A stretch of 64,000 nt of DNA from Biscogniauxia marginata (lineage: Eukaryota; Ascomycota; Sordariomycetes; Xylariales; Xylariaceae): positions 62,001 to 126,000 of the forward strand of contig MU404112.1 in the NCBI GenBank assembly GCA_022695795.1, in the 5' to 3' direction. The notes beneath the pieces were generated by a model, which worked only from the letters and a program-made list of their open reading frames with translations, was not told the DNA's origin and searched no databases. Position numbers and translations under genes: made by a program. Shown piece after piece: positions 1 to 12,260 of this stretch (position 1 is the stretch's first letter; each line of letters opens with the position of its first letter).

Positions 1-589
1 GTCCTTCATATGCATAATTCCTTTTCAAGTGGCCATCTCGAGTTGTGCATTTCTTTCTCTTCTCGGGGGAGTTATGGGAAGAGCTTTGCCGTAAGGATGA
101 TTTGGCCGGCCGAGAAGAGACAGGAGGCGCCGGCGCAGCTTCTCGAGCGTATTTCTCATGCTTCCCCATCGTCTGCGGATGGTGATATAGATCTGGGATC
201 CATACACTTGGCTTGATGATTATCACTTCATGGCTATGCTTCTTGCCATGACGATCGTGTCTTGCCGTCTTACTAATCGATTCCTTAGCCGTTTGCTTGC
301 GCGCATCTCGGAAGTCGTCCTCGACAATCGACCGCTGGACCTTGAAAGCGCCATCGCCGATATTTCTGGTTTTCAGGGAAGCATTCTTGATGGTGCAAGC
401 CTGACAGAACGCATCCACTTTGATGTAGTGTGGTATTACTCTCCCGCAATCTTCTTTTTTTCTCTTTTTGAACAGAAATCCAAACAAACCTTTTCCCGAG
501 CTCTGCTGCTTGTGATATGATGGGCAATGAGCGAGCTTCGTGTCAACATGACAACATCGTATGAAATGCTGAGAACTCCGAACACACAT
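1..589 (-). CDS. Cys/His-rich fungal protein of unknown function, 3'-truncated by the window edge
   Basis: An uninterrupted reading frame starts at an ATG at 589 (minus strand) and stays open for 196 codons to base 1, so the C-terminus lies outside the window. The N-terminus begins MCVRSSQHF. Cysteines at residues 2, 12, 13, 22, 48, 62 and 65 lie among several histidines, and the 62-65 pair is Cys-x2-Cys, which suggests metal binding (inference). A basic run follows at about 41-46, then a KVQRSIVEDDFRDARK-like charged stretch at 83-98, a His/Lys-rich region at 111-120, a hydrophobic IIIKPSVWIPDLYHHP segment near 123-138, and a Ser/Pro/Lys-rich disordered tail. No signal peptide or membrane segment is visible. 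The order of motifs resembles uncharacterised small Cys-rich proteins common in filamentous fungi, as I remember them; no function is claimed. The amino-acid composition and the long open frame argue strongly for real coding sequence. Confidence 0.75.
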   Translation of the reverse strand, partial: MCVRSSQHFIRCCHVDTKLAHCPSYHKQQSSGKGLFGFLFKKRKKEDCGRVIPHYIKVDAFCQACTIKNASLKTRNIGDGAFKVQRSIVEDDFRDARKQTAKESISKTARHDRHGKKHSHEVIIIKPSVWIPDLYHHPQTMGKHEKYAREAAPAPPVSSRPAKSSLRQSSSHNSPEKRKKCTTRDGHLKRNYAYEG

Positions 590-1231
590 CTTAATGGTTG
601 ATGATTGAGTCTTAGGTCAAGTTCTTGCTGTGCGAGGGCGCCAGTACCTGTAACACTGGTCGACTCCGACGATTTTGGGAACTTGCCGGTCAACAGCTGC
701 TAATAGATTTGCCGAAAAGGGTAATACTGATCTGCTGCAATAATTGAATAGAAGGGGTAAGGTAGATGCGCGAGGTCCTCTTAAATGTATGGGGAGAAAA
801 AGGCATCTTTGTTCAAGACAATTCGAGAAAAGAGTTGTTTGGAAACAATAACCGCTTGGGGCAAAATAGATTATTGTCCACATGTCCTTAAACAAGTCTT
901 GTCTACGAGTTACTAGAACAACGATGTCGGACAAAGCAATTAATGGAAATGCCTTGTCGATTGGTCACCAATAAGGGTGTTAGTATAGCTGTCTGCCTCA
1001 GTTCCTGCACTCGATCTTAGTTCTATCAGCACAAAGGCATTGTCATGAACTAAGGCGGGGCTGATATAGAGTTAAATTGACAGCCCGACGCCTCTCCCGG
1101 AGCTAAGAAAGCCTCAGCAACATTAAACCAGGCTCTTTGAAGATAAAACCGCTCTATTTGGCCACACATATCAAGTTAATCTCTCGAACTCCCGAACAAG
1201 GGCCGCAAACTGCCATCAAACTGCCGCAAAG
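590..1231. promoter_or_regulatory. Divergent intergenic region
   Basis: This 642 bp gap lies between the start of the minus-strand Cys-rich gene and the proposed start of the small plus-strand gene, so it should hold both promoters. Frames here are broken and I recognise no gene, repeat or RNA in it. Confidence 0.45.
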
Positions 1232-1906
1232 ATGAGGAAGTTTTTGAAATCCCCCCTCGGAAGACGTAGGGGATAGGACGAAGGCGGGCGATCAAAGGAA
1301 AACCAGAAAACAGTCTCCTCCACATCGGCAACCCATGCTCAGATTTTGAGCTATCAGCAAGCAAGCCCAGAATATCCCGGCGACAGTTCGAGAAGGTATT
1401 CTCCTGCTGCGGCACCAGAAAGTAACGGGTCCCGTGGTGAGGACCTAGGCCCAGAACGATCTTCGTTTGATGCAGAATCCGTTCCTCCTGAATTGCGTTG
1501 GTGGACGCAGACTGATCAAGAGCTGCGTGCTAAGTATGATGAATGTCGAGCTAAGGCGCCGAAGATTGATCCATGGTTCGAAGCCCGCGATTCGGCCGAG
1601 TACTTAGGGGAGCGTCTCGGGGCCAAGCCACCAACCAACTACGATGTTCCCAAGTACAGTGTTGTGCTGCCGAAGCCCCGAGCCCGGAAAACCATTTTTG
1701 AACGATGCCAGGAGTACGCAAAGGCAAAGGCAGCGAGCTCTACGCGTCCATCCCCCGAGGAGAGCAAGCGAACATTAGGAAAAGTTTATGGCCCCATGCC
1801 TGAATGTGACCATATAGCGTGCGACCGTTGTAAGCGCCTTACTCACCGTCTTAATCGCCAGGTTTCGACGTCTCGTGAATCTCTTCTAGAGACCGATATG
1901 TTTTGA
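1232..1906 (+). CDS. Small hypothetical protein, probably two exons
   Basis: The well-composed part is the frame from about 1371 to 1906. It is rich in charged residues, contains PELRWWTQTDQELRAKYDE, and has a C-terminal Cys-x4-Cys-x2-Cys group within PMPECDHIACDRCKRL. That frame has no in-frame ATG near its 5' end. An ATG at 1232 (MRKFLKSPLGR) lies upstream, and joining 1232..1265 to 1371..1906 across a GT-AG intron of 105 bp keeps the frame and gives 189 residues. The join is inferred; other acceptors between 1342 and 1370 are possible. No transmembrane segment is seen. It has the look of an acidic/basic low-complexity cytosolic or nuclear protein. I do not recognise the family. Confidence 0.5.
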
Positions 1907-3536
1907 ACTGATTTAAAAGAGGGCTTGTGACGATCTTCTTTCCTTCGCCGTTTCAACCTGCCTGTTATTTCTCTCTTTCTCTTTTCCTTTGCCAGCTCCC
2001 TTCTCTGCTGGTGCCTCCTTTACCCTACCCCTATCCACCCCAACTTATAACCCTCTCCCCCCTTTTCCTTATTAAGACGAACTAACATAACCCGTTGCAT
2101 AGGTCACTAATATCACAAATTTTCAGCTTCCCCCTTTTCCCGACTTCCCCTTTAACAATAACTGATACATACTCATTCTCTAATAGAATAGTTATTTCAA
2201 AGCCAAGATAGCCAAAATTATTAAGTAGAATGTATGAAAAATCTTAGCTTACCACTCATTTGAAAAGAATGATGGCCGTGTCAAGCTAGCCTATGAAAAC
2301 TCTTGTGATGTGCTTCATCTAGATTGCCCTCGTATAGGGACGTTATGATTTGCTCAATTCTTAATGTGATCGTGTGACTTCTCTAGTCTTTGAGTCTGTC
2401 AGTTTTCCTGTCCTAGATACTGCCTAGCCTCAAGGTTGATATTCTCGATTATCCCCTAGAGCATTTGAAAAGGCCAGTGCTTCTTTCTACCGGACTTACT
2501 AGCTAGGTAGGTACGTAGAAAATAAAGACTGTGCTGATTTTAAGCACATTTAGCTACATAGTCAAGTACATAGGTACCTAGTTAGCTCCTTCCAGTCATT
2601 TATATGTAAGTGACACTCATTAGAGATTCATCGGGGGTGTTGGTGTGGGCTGCGGTGTAGGGAAAAGTGCTCCCTCCCAGCCGACTCTGATTGTGACGTC
2701 ATTGGGGGATACCTACCTTTTACATACATTCCACGATCCAACTGGTTCCATTTTATCCATCCTACATAGGTCGTCCTGCCTTCGCTTCATAAAATAGGTA
2801 CACAGACATTACTGTTTAGGGATCCATGCTCAGTTCAGTTTTCCAGAGCCCTGTGATCTGTCCGTAGTGCATCGTGTCTACCTCCTTACCTACCTTATTC
2901 CATGGACTGAGGGAGAACACTAACCTCTAATGTACCTAGGAAGGCATGGGATTTAGAAGGATGCAATGCAACCCCGGGAAGATAACGGTAGATCGAAACA
3001 ACTATATCTCCTAGGCAACTCTCATCTCTGCATTGCCGTTTTAGCCTTACGGGTACTTGCCTTATCTCGGCAATGCCATTGGAGCCTGGGACACAAGATA
3101 CTTAAGGTACGTGCTCATCCGCTATCCAACATCTCCATGTTACGTGTCACAAAGACAGTGCGTTTATCATATTTGATACCTGTGCGTAAACTGTATCTAC
3201 GTACCTACATGAGGTACATCCATGTTAATAACCCCTGTCCGGTACCTTACCGCGCCTATGTAGGTAGAAGCGGCCTCACCCGGGAGCCCCCGCCTTTTTA
3301 GGGCTGACTATAGAATTGAGTGCTTACTACTTACAGCTACCCGCATAAGTGACGTTCGATCTCTGCTGCCTTCTGCTAGACCTCCAACATCCAACGACCA
3401 GTACGTACAAATACTGGAAGCGCCTGTTTCCCCAAACCACCAACCCACCCCAAATAGAACGAACCACTGCTGCCTCTCTACTCATCCATCAGTACAACAC
3501 CAATAATAATTTAACCTTGACATCTAAACTGCCATC
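1907..3536. other. Intergenic, no gene recognised
   Basis: A pyrimidine-rich stretch at about 1960-2150 probably covers the 3' untranslated region of the upstream gene. The remainder is AT-rich with TAGGTA/TACCTA words, including a perfect TAGGTACCTA at 2571-2580. Short open frames at 2966-3301 and 3349-3663 have no recognisable product; the second overlaps the true first exon of the next gene in another frame. Confidence 0.5.
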
Positions 3537-4370
3537 ATGGATAAGAAATCCTGGGTTATGCTTGGTACGGCGATCACGCTGTGTTTTTCTTGCATTCCTT
3601 TCCTATCCTGTCCCCCTCCCCCACCCCCTCCCCCTTGCTGTGGCAAATATCGATCGTCTCTGACGCCTAGTATGTAAGAGAACAATCCCGAGGTCATGAA
3701 CCAGCTGGCTTCAAAGTTGGGCTTGTCACCTGAGCTAGCCTTCTACGATGTCTGGTCGTTCGATGAACCCGAACTGCTGGCACACATTCCTCGCCCAGTC
3801 TTTGCTCTTCTGGTCATCATCCCCCACACCCCAGCTTGGGAAAAAGACCGCCAAGCCGATGCAGTCGGACAAGATGATTACCAAGGTGTTGGACCTGACG
3901 AACCCATCATTTGGTTTAAACAAACGATCGGCAATGCCTGCGGATCAATTGGTTTTCTTCATTGTGCAATCAATGGGCCCGCCGCCGACTACATCGAGCT
4001 AGGCTCCGACCTTGACAAGATCCGTCGTGATGCCATACCCTTGAAGATGAAAGAACGAGCCGATATGCTATACAACAGCGTTCCATTTGAAGAAGCGCAC
4101 AGTTTATGTGTCTCCCTCGGAGACACGGTCGCAACGGGTGAAGGACATAACGGTCAGCATTTTGTGGCCTTTGTCAAAGCTCGCAGCAGACTTTGGGAGC
4201 TTGAGGGCTCGAGAAAAGGTCCGATAGACCGGGGACCGCTAGAAGACGATGAAGATGTCTTGAGTCCCAAGGCATTAGATTTGGGTTTTAGGCGAGTCAT
4301 CAAATTAGAGCAAAACGGTGGTAGCCAAGATTTGCGCTTCAGCTGCATCGCTTTAGCTCGCAGAGCCTGA
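3537..4370 (+). CDS. Ubiquitin carboxyl-terminal hydrolase, peptidase family C12 (UCH-L3/Yuh1-like)
   Basis: Two exons, 3537..3564 and 3679..4370, encode 239 residues, the normal length for the family. The short first exon gives MDKKSWVML; the intron's donor is GTACGG and its acceptor the less common TAAG. The junction restores the family N-terminus (LENNPEVMNQL), which decides the start. The oxyanion Gln and nucleophile Cys are Q91 and C97 in QTIGNACGSIG, and the catalytic His is H170 in GQHFVAFV. At the position of the third catalytic residue, Asp in human UCH-L1/L3 (LYELDG), this protein has Glu185 (LWELEG). These enzymes remove small adducts from the C-terminus of ubiquitin or Rub1/Nedd8 in cytosol and nucleus. 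Fold assignment is secure; full activity is likely but rests on whether Glu can replace Asp. Confidence 0.93.
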
Positions 4371-6705
4371 GGACTAAGTGACAAGAGAAGTGTCAAGAGA
4401 CACGCCAGAGAATCTTCAACAAGTAAGCCTTTATCCTTAATAGCAAATTATTGGCATTCTTGTTGTGCTTAGGGCCCGCAAACGACTAGTTCCGAAGTAG
4501 CGACCACATGCTGTAGCGACCATTTGTTCCAGGGTCTCTGCCGTGTAAAGAAGCCAATGCTACTCTTACCATCCCGGTTGAGCCGCGACTTTTTGCCTTC
4601 GCTCGCGATTACGCCTGCATCAACAGGGCGGGGAACACCCGCAGTTAGGTACCAAAAACGGCGCAGACGTTGGAGTCAGGTCGTTAGGCATTCTCAATGC
4701 GACCACACGAGAAGAGTTGGGTGTTTACGCCCCTCACGAAATGAGTTTGGGTTTGCTGAAGCCGGCCGCCTCATGACTGGCAATTGCGACGACGGGTGCC
4801 GCGCTCGGGACCCGAAAATTTGGGTGGTTCGGGCAGAACCTGTTGCTGCGTTTAAAATAGAATCTCCGGCCCAGAAAAACACAAGAAAATGAAGGTCCAG
4901 ACTGATGGGTGTTTGCCACAATAGATATGTAGTCGGACAGTGTACTCCCGGACTCGGCTGCGGCTCAAGTAGAGGTTCTGCATGAGGTGAAGATCATCCA
5001 TCTCCATAAGATACCAGATGGCACATTCTCCAATGAAGTCATCAAGCCAGCCTCAGCTGAACAACGGTTGCATAGCGGGGTGATGGTCGTGTGCCTGGCC
5101 AGCCGATCTAGCCGTCCCGTCAAGACCACAATGTAATGCCTGTGTCATCCTTACGGTCTCTCCCGAAATGCAAAGATATAAAAAGGGCCCAACCGGCTCG
5201 ACAACACGTGGTTTATCAGGTACCTGTGATTGTAAGTCAGCTGGGCTCTTTCTTCATTCATCACGTGGATTTGTATGGACCGATTGGCGTCTCCTTTCGC
5301 GAACCCGAACCCACCAGACACGCTCTAGTCCCTCCTTAACGAAATGATAATTCGTCTGGGGAGACCTACGCCTTCAGAACGCCATTACAAACCCCCCTGT
5401 TGCCGGGGGTTTCTACCAATCGGAGAACACCCTTTATTCCTCGACGCTCCTGGCCACTAGTCACCCAGACTCGTTCTCCCCTTTCGACACGATTCCCAAA
5501 CCACAACGAACCAACACACTCTGCAGGTTTAGGGCTTACTTTGGCCTAGGCCCGGTAAGCTAGAGATCGTTGGTGCCGCAGCCTCACACCCACACCGGAC
5601 GAGTTGGAGGCTGCGACATGACGTCTCCTGTTCTGTCAAAAGACTTAACCGAACCTTTTCTGGAGTTTTGTCCATCATGGACACGGTTAAGAGGTTCCTT
5701 GGGTAGATTGAGTACCGATGAGCTTCTGCAAATCTAAGGGATAGCCACTGCATCGAAAGCTCCCGCTCATCTATTTTCCTCTCTTGGAGCTCCTCGTTGC
5801 GATACCAGAGCCGAGATGCATCGCAAGTGCGATTGGATGTCCATTTTGTTGCTGACGAAAGCGAAAGTTATGCGCTGTTATTGCATTCCCGTTCCTGTCC
5901 ACTGGAAGATGGTGTTTCTGCTATTATTTGTTCCCCCCTTCTTCCTTAATTGCTGGCAGCCACACACCCAATTCCTCGCCGCTGCAGCGCGCCGATCACC
6001 TTTGAACCAAAGTCAGTGCATCAAGGACGTCTCCCCCATTCTCAGCCCAGCAACTCCTCCAGTCTGAAGGATCGTGAATTGGCCGGGTCTGGGGCCGGGA
6101 CCGGAAGCTCCCCGATGATTGTGTTGTAAATTGGTGACCGGCCTAACACGAGGAGCGCCCGTGATAGCCCTGTATTCCCTCTGTTTGGCGAGGCGGCCAG
6201 CGGAGTCGGGCAATGCTCCGGATGGGAACCGCCGTGCACAGTCACCAAAAACATTTGCTTTCCGCTGGCTTTGGGCAAAAACCTCCAAAGTACACACATT
6301 CTCGTCAATTTTCGACCTCGTGCCACGTCAAGGGACGGCCTCTTCCGTGAACACTCGCTACCACTACTGGTGTTTTGATATGAGCTTCGTCGGGCAACCT
6401 CTCGCACGCTAGATAGGCTATACTGGGTCGCTGGATCCCGGAGCTGGTCTTTCGGCCGTGTGTGAGTTTTGCCGTCTTGCGGCAGCTAGCCATCTCGAAC
6501 GCACCCTCTTCAGCCGGCTAGTATATCGCGTCCATTTCCAGATACGCATCTCTCCATGGACGGTCGTGTTTGGATACTACGGTAGCAATATTATTTTGTG
6601 TGTCTGTCATGTGCCCAGTCAATATTAGGAAGTTTGCCGATCAACCTCGAGCCCCGAGGCTTTCCCTCGATTCTTAACCTACGCGGCCGCTATCCGACGG
6701 AAAGG
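4371..6705. other. Intergenic, no gene recognised
   Basis: This 2.3 kb stretch carries only short frames (for example 4524-4892, 5529-5753, 6042-6407) whose translations are Ser/Arg/Pro-rich with no family resemblance and which overlap one another on both strands. The right end probably contains the promoter of the Zn2Cys6 gene. I see no transposon ends or tandem repeats. Confidence 0.5.
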
Positions 6706-9700
6706 ATGAATCCCGAGGGCGCATCGACCAATTCAAGCTCTGCTGGCCCGGCGACGCCTACCAACAGCCGGAAGGAGCGCGGCGCTATCGCAGCCCAGGC
6801 GTAAGCACACCTTTCTAGTTACTGTCTATGTGCCCCTTTTGGTCCCCTCCTCGGTGGCATCCTTCGTAAACATGTGCCTTGCCGAGATAAGGCCTCAATC
6901 ACCTGGGAATCTCCAATGTAGCGGCTACTGACTCACGGTTGCGGCTGCAGGTGCGAGTCTTGTCGCTCTCGTAAGCAGAGATGCAGCGAGGAGCGGCCAA
7001 AATGTGCGACTTGTCAGAGAATGAAGTGCGTGAACAGTTCTTGGACTTATTTCTTACTTACCCCTTTCGCTACTGTCTCAAAGCCAGGGCTGCCTATCTT
7101 GGCAAGACGCTCGGTAGCGTATTCATCAAATATGATACAATACTCATATACCTCTTAAGCGACTTCCCGGGATCAATTGATTACTGACTCTAGGTGCTGC
7201 AGTGTGAGATTTACCATAGCGAGACCGTGGCATCCCCCCTTTTACTAACTGTCTTAGCTTGAGTGCAAGTATCGAGAGCCTCAGCCAACAAAGTATGTGT
7301 TCCCGAACACACCTACATATTCCGCCGGCCTAACGACGGGGATGGTGATCGCGCCTTATCTGGACATCACATGGATATTGACGTGTTGTAGGAAGGATAA
7401 AACCCTTGTTGAGATACTGGAGCGGTTGAAAAGTCTTGAAGGCGGACTTAGAAACCTGGATGGGAAAGTGGATAGCCTGAACGTTCGGGGAGCCTTTCCC
7501 TTGTCTATCTACGGTCCTCTCCACCAGTCGTCTCATGGGTCTCTGGATTCCGGTCGTTCCAGTTCCTGGCCATTCTCCAATGTCCATATCTCCGGTCCAA
7601 CCATCACCTCTACCTCGCCCCGAGAGGTTCAGTATGTTTCTGCTACTCACAAAATGCTGTCCTGGCCATTTATACAGCAGCTTCTCGAGAACACGCCCCA
7701 CAAGGACCCGGAACTTGATCTCTCGGCCCTGGAAAAGGATGGAGGTGCCACAATGCTGGGTTCTCAAGGCCGAGCTACATCTCTATCAGCAAACCCGTAT
7801 AATGCTCCAATGATGGGTGGTGAGCACTCGGCATTGCATACGCAAGTCTCAAATACAGGTCAGGTCGAAGCGGTACCAGCGAGCACCTTAAATATGGGCT
7901 GGGATAACATGCAACGACTGTCAAAGGCTTACTTTAACACGTTCAACCTATTGTATCCCATTATGGACCGACAGCTATTTCAAACTGAGACTCTGCCGAC
8001 TATTGCAAACCATGGATTTGACGAGAGTAGTATGTCGACTTTGGCGTGCTTAATTTTCGCTCTTGGTGAAGTTGCTATCGGCGGCGTGCAAGGTGCCCCT
8101 ATTGAAGTAAGTCGATACGCGTGTTCGAGTTTCTACGATGGCCTCACTTGCTCTTCTCAATCTTATAGTCCTGATTTGTAATTGTTGAATTATCCGCACA
8201 GCGCGCAAGGATACTAATGGGGCTGAAATCTACAGACGCGCAAAGGTCGACCTAGTGGCATAAAGGGGGGCACGTTAGATCATCCGCCAGGGCTACTCCT
8301 CTTCAATGAAGCACGGAAACGCATGGGGTTCAACTTGACGGAATGTAGTCTCGAGAACGTGCAAATGTTCTCGTTAGCGGCGTAAGTACTCTAATAGCCA
8401 TCGTCAAAGGTACCGCTGACGATTATATATGCTAGCATCTATTATGAAGCTTGTTGCCATCATGCCGTACGTTCAGTCTCTTACCTGATTTATGCTGAGA
8501 TCGGCTCCACTCATGTAGTTAACTATAGGAATTCTGGCGCATGACGATTTCGGCGTCCCTAGCATGCCAAGCTCTATTAACAAGGTGTGTCTAATCGATA
8601 TTGCGGCCGGAGTGAGGCTAACTGGCTTGAACGATAGCAACCCAGAAGAGCTTACGACACATCGTGGTGACTTAATTCGGCGAGCTTTTTGGCATTGCTC
8701 TATCATGGAGACGTATTTGCCTCAACTTCTAACCGTGTCAGTGACAAACTCAGCTAATTCGAACTTATGTGTAGGTGCCTCCACCTGGAACTAAATCTGC
8801 CCCTAACTGGACTCGACAAACTCGAGGAAATAGTGGGATTACCGGATTTCAGCGGCTCGTTTACCGAAGAGGAGTAGGTTGCTCTCCGATATTCACGAAT
8901 TGCAGCAGTGAATACTGACAATCATTAGCTACGTTGCCAACCAAGCCTCTCATTTTCAGGAACATTTTGCGTCACAAATAGTTCTACGGCGATTGTCTGT
9001 CGAATTTCATACGACTTTGTCAAATGGTAAGCTACAAGAGTCGGAGAACAGTCAAATATCGAGCCCTTCTCCCCCAGAAAAAAGAAAGAAAAAAATTAGT
9101 GTATGAGGGGCGGGATAACTATTTAGTATTCATATCTCGCTATTGGATTGCTAACCCTTTTAAAGCATTTGGCTCTCCTCCAAGCCATCTATCCCCCATC
9201 TCTCGAGTTGAGCCATCCATCACTTCAGCGGTGGCCATGACGAAGCAATTGACTGCCCAATTGGATCAATGGAGAGGACTGCTACCAGTGTATCTACGCT
9301 GGCATGAGGAACACCCAGGTGCCTTCTCCCACCTCAGCCAGGAAATGTACGACCAGTCCTTATATCCAACACCTCTTCCAGATCTTCACACAAATTATAT
9401 GTTTACCGCGGACTTGGGTATGTAGTTTCGTGCGCTTTTAATTTCCCTTCCCAGAGAGACACTGGAATTATCGCGGCAAGCCTGGTTGTTGGGCAGTTTA
9501 GCTCTGAGACATGACCATGAAAATCTTGGTGGCCTCGGCTTCAAACCCGACGAAGTAATACCTGCTGATTCCATATTGCTTTCTAGATGCGCCATTTGTG
9601 AGCTATCCTTATGCGGTAGATATACAGACGGCCATATTGCGGTCAAGGTACTATTATGTTAAGTACCTCATGTACCGACCATTCATATTCAAGGCGCTTC

Positions 9701-10214
9701 ATCACCCGGAGCAGATGACGCAGGACGACGCAGAAGGAGTTACAGAATGCCTCAAGGCAATCTTGAAATGGCCTATAACGATGTCGCCAACGTGCTTCCA
9801 AAAGCGCTTGGTCCCATGCCTGTTCTTCTGGTCGCAGAACGTGCTTGGCATCCTTATGTACGTGGTTTTGGGAATTATTATCCTTTTTTTAGTCTGTCCC
9901 TGGAGAAGCATTTAGGTCACACTCAAACCTAACTGTGACCATTTACTCTCCTGACACTGCCCCCTTTTTGCTAGACTTCAAATCAGCATGCCCACTAACA
10001 TTTGTTTTTCTGAAGAATTTTGCACTTAACACAACAAGTTCCCATCCTAATACGGATACGGACGACGATGATGGGAAGTCGTTTCGACCAGGACGCCAAC
10101 GAGACAGTAATGCTCTGTATCAACTGGATAAGAGATCTCAAAGATATAGATCCGACGGCTATGCGATGCTGGATGATTTTGAAGGGTATATACCCCCTTG
10201 GGGATGAGACATAG
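6706..10214 (+). CDS. Zn2Cys6 fungal-specific transcription factor, about 13 exons
   Basis: Proposed exons: 6706..6800, 6951..7029, 7258..7292, 7392..8106, 8236..8381, 8436..8466, 8529..8584, 8638..8712, 8775..8873, 8929..9026, 9166..9417, 9587..9857 and about 10016..10214. The sum keeps frame and gives about 716 residues. The binuclear zinc cluster starts near residue 33 (CESCRSRKQRC, then CATCQRMK and LECKYREP), spanning the second and third exons, and fits CX2CX6CX6CX2CX6-7C. A linker/coiled-coil follows (KTLVEILERLKSLEG). From about residue 215 comes the fungal_trans-like region (LSKAYFNTFNLLYPIMD, IYYEACCHHAEFWRM, LLPVYLRWHEEHPG, YPYAVDIQTAILRSRYYY). The C-terminus reads WIRDLKDIDPTAMRCW. 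Such proteins are nuclear DNA-binding regulators; the target is unknown. The ends of exon 2 and exon 12 and the last acceptor are least certain. No stop or frameshift is needed, so the gene appears intact despite its gene-poor flank. Confidence 0.85.
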
Positions 10215-12242
10215 CACTATTTTAGGGTTTAGCTCAACGGCGTCCGTTGGAGGGAAATGTGCAAGAAAAAAGGGAAAAAATTTGGAATCATAATTCACCG
10301 GCCGGGTTCTCACAAGACTGGATAGTCGCAAGAAGGCTCAGGAATCGGCGCTGGAATTTGACGTCATTGGATTTGCACAGACATGGGAACTAACTTGCAT
10401 TTGCTGGCGAAGGACGGGTCGTCTGGTTGCGAACATTTATAGACCTGTTCACGCATGTCGATTATTATAGCTAATGGCCTTGCCGATGGGGTGTCACGGG
10501 GTCGAGTTTTCACACAGAATGGATGAGGTATGGTTCAAGCTACCTTCCCACCCTCGTTTGTGCTTGGAAAACTCCAAATCAGTGCAACTAGATCGCAACT
10601 GCAGCCCACGGTGAATTTTCCCCTCTAAATACCTCCGTGTTTATTATATCCCACCCTTTCCTTCCCCAGTCTAAAACGCAAGAGTGCAAAGTTTAGCTGG
10701 TATGTGCTAGCAGGCATAGCAGGTATGAGTTTGGTAACTGCGTGCCGTTGAGTTACCAGCGAAACGCCAATACATCAGCTCCGGGGTAAAAGGCTGGCGC
10801 TCTTCGTTTATACCGTAGGGGTGCAGGGGGACAGTAGACTGAGAGTTGATGGAGATAAGGGTCACTGTTCGACTTGGACTAGGTTAATCCCCGAAGAGCT
10901 TCCCTCGAGAGTCTCAGGACGCGTACGACCTTACAATCCGAAGTCGGCATCTAATGCTCTTAGTACTTGAGCATAGCTTCCCAATAGTCTGTTATATAGT
11001 GATGTTGAACTATTGTGTCAGAGCAGAAAGTTCACATTGCCATTCCCTTTCACAATTACTGTTCCTAATTCCGTACATCGTATAAGATCTGGCATAAGGT
11101 TAGATAGGTATGAAGGAGTGGGCATTATCAGCAATGATAACGATGTCTGTTCGATGATAATTTCATAGACAGAAGTCGAACTTTGTTAGATCAAGATAGT
11201 CCAGAAGTCAGTTGGCCGGCCCCGCTAATTTAAAACTCAACGTCTTTATTGGGCTATGTCTAATTTTCATGATGCCCGTTGTAGTAGGATGTATTGACGA
11301 CGTTGCGCGAAGAACTAGAACTAGAGATACTTTCGAAGCGATCTTTTTACATGCAAAACACTCTCTTTGTTCCCGACTAGGTTTGTGTTCGTGGCTCTCC
11401 TCGCCATCCTACCCCCTATATTATTCCCGATGGGGCTCCTAGTCTAATAGGCATTATTGCCCTGAAGGGCATTTTAACATGGCTGCATTTCTTGTACCTG
11501 AATCCAAGGTCAACAGCATCCTCGCTAGTGGATTCTGACCGTGATTCTTGCCTATGGAAGTCATCATTGGTGAGATTGGCGAGCTGTAGGAGGCGGGTCG
11601 AAAGACGAAGAAGCAGTTCGTTCTGAAAGGAACGTTTGCCCATGCGCATACCTTGGTTCCAGCTCTTCCGGCAGTAGCCACATTATTTCCTATACTTCAG
11701 AGTGCTCTTCATTTCGGGGAAAGTCCACGGAGAGTCCCTAACCCTAACAATGGGCGCCTCTTACTAGCGAGACCCATGAAGATATAGACATAGTTCCCAA
11801 AGACTTGATGGCATCATTTGGAGATCCTAGAGATATTAACATGCCAACAATCCGTCATAAGTGAATCTCCTTGGTTCCCGTCAACGTCCACTTTATACCA
11901 ACTTACCATACTGATCTGTTCACCCTAGATCCTTTACTATTACTAAACAAGGCAAATTCGTAAAAACAACGAATTTATTTTAAAATAATAGTTTTAATAT
12001 ATTTACTATAACTTTGCGCCCGGATGTTTATATTATTGATATGCCGTAGAAAAGTGGATTTTCAATATCAGTGCTGACCGTGCCCTTCCGAGTCCCGTTT
12101 ATTCTGCGCACGGATTATCAGGGTAGATTATTGTAGCAGTCTACCGAAGCCCACGGGTTGGCAACCACTTTGCGCGCTTGATGTGCAAGTCGGTTATCAT
12201 AGCAGAAGAAAAGATACACCCGGACGGGCTATAACTTGATTT

Positions 12243-12260
12243 GGGGGGGGGGGAGGGGGG
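12243..12260. repeat. Poly-G tract
   Basis: Eleven G residues, one A and six G residues in a row on the plus strand. It lies in the gene-poor stretch and could form a G-quadruplex or be prone to length change (inference). Confidence 0.9.

Noticed and set aside
11735..11748. CCCTAACCCTAA, resembling telomeric repeat
   Set aside because: Only two units, so it is no evidence of a telomere or healed end.
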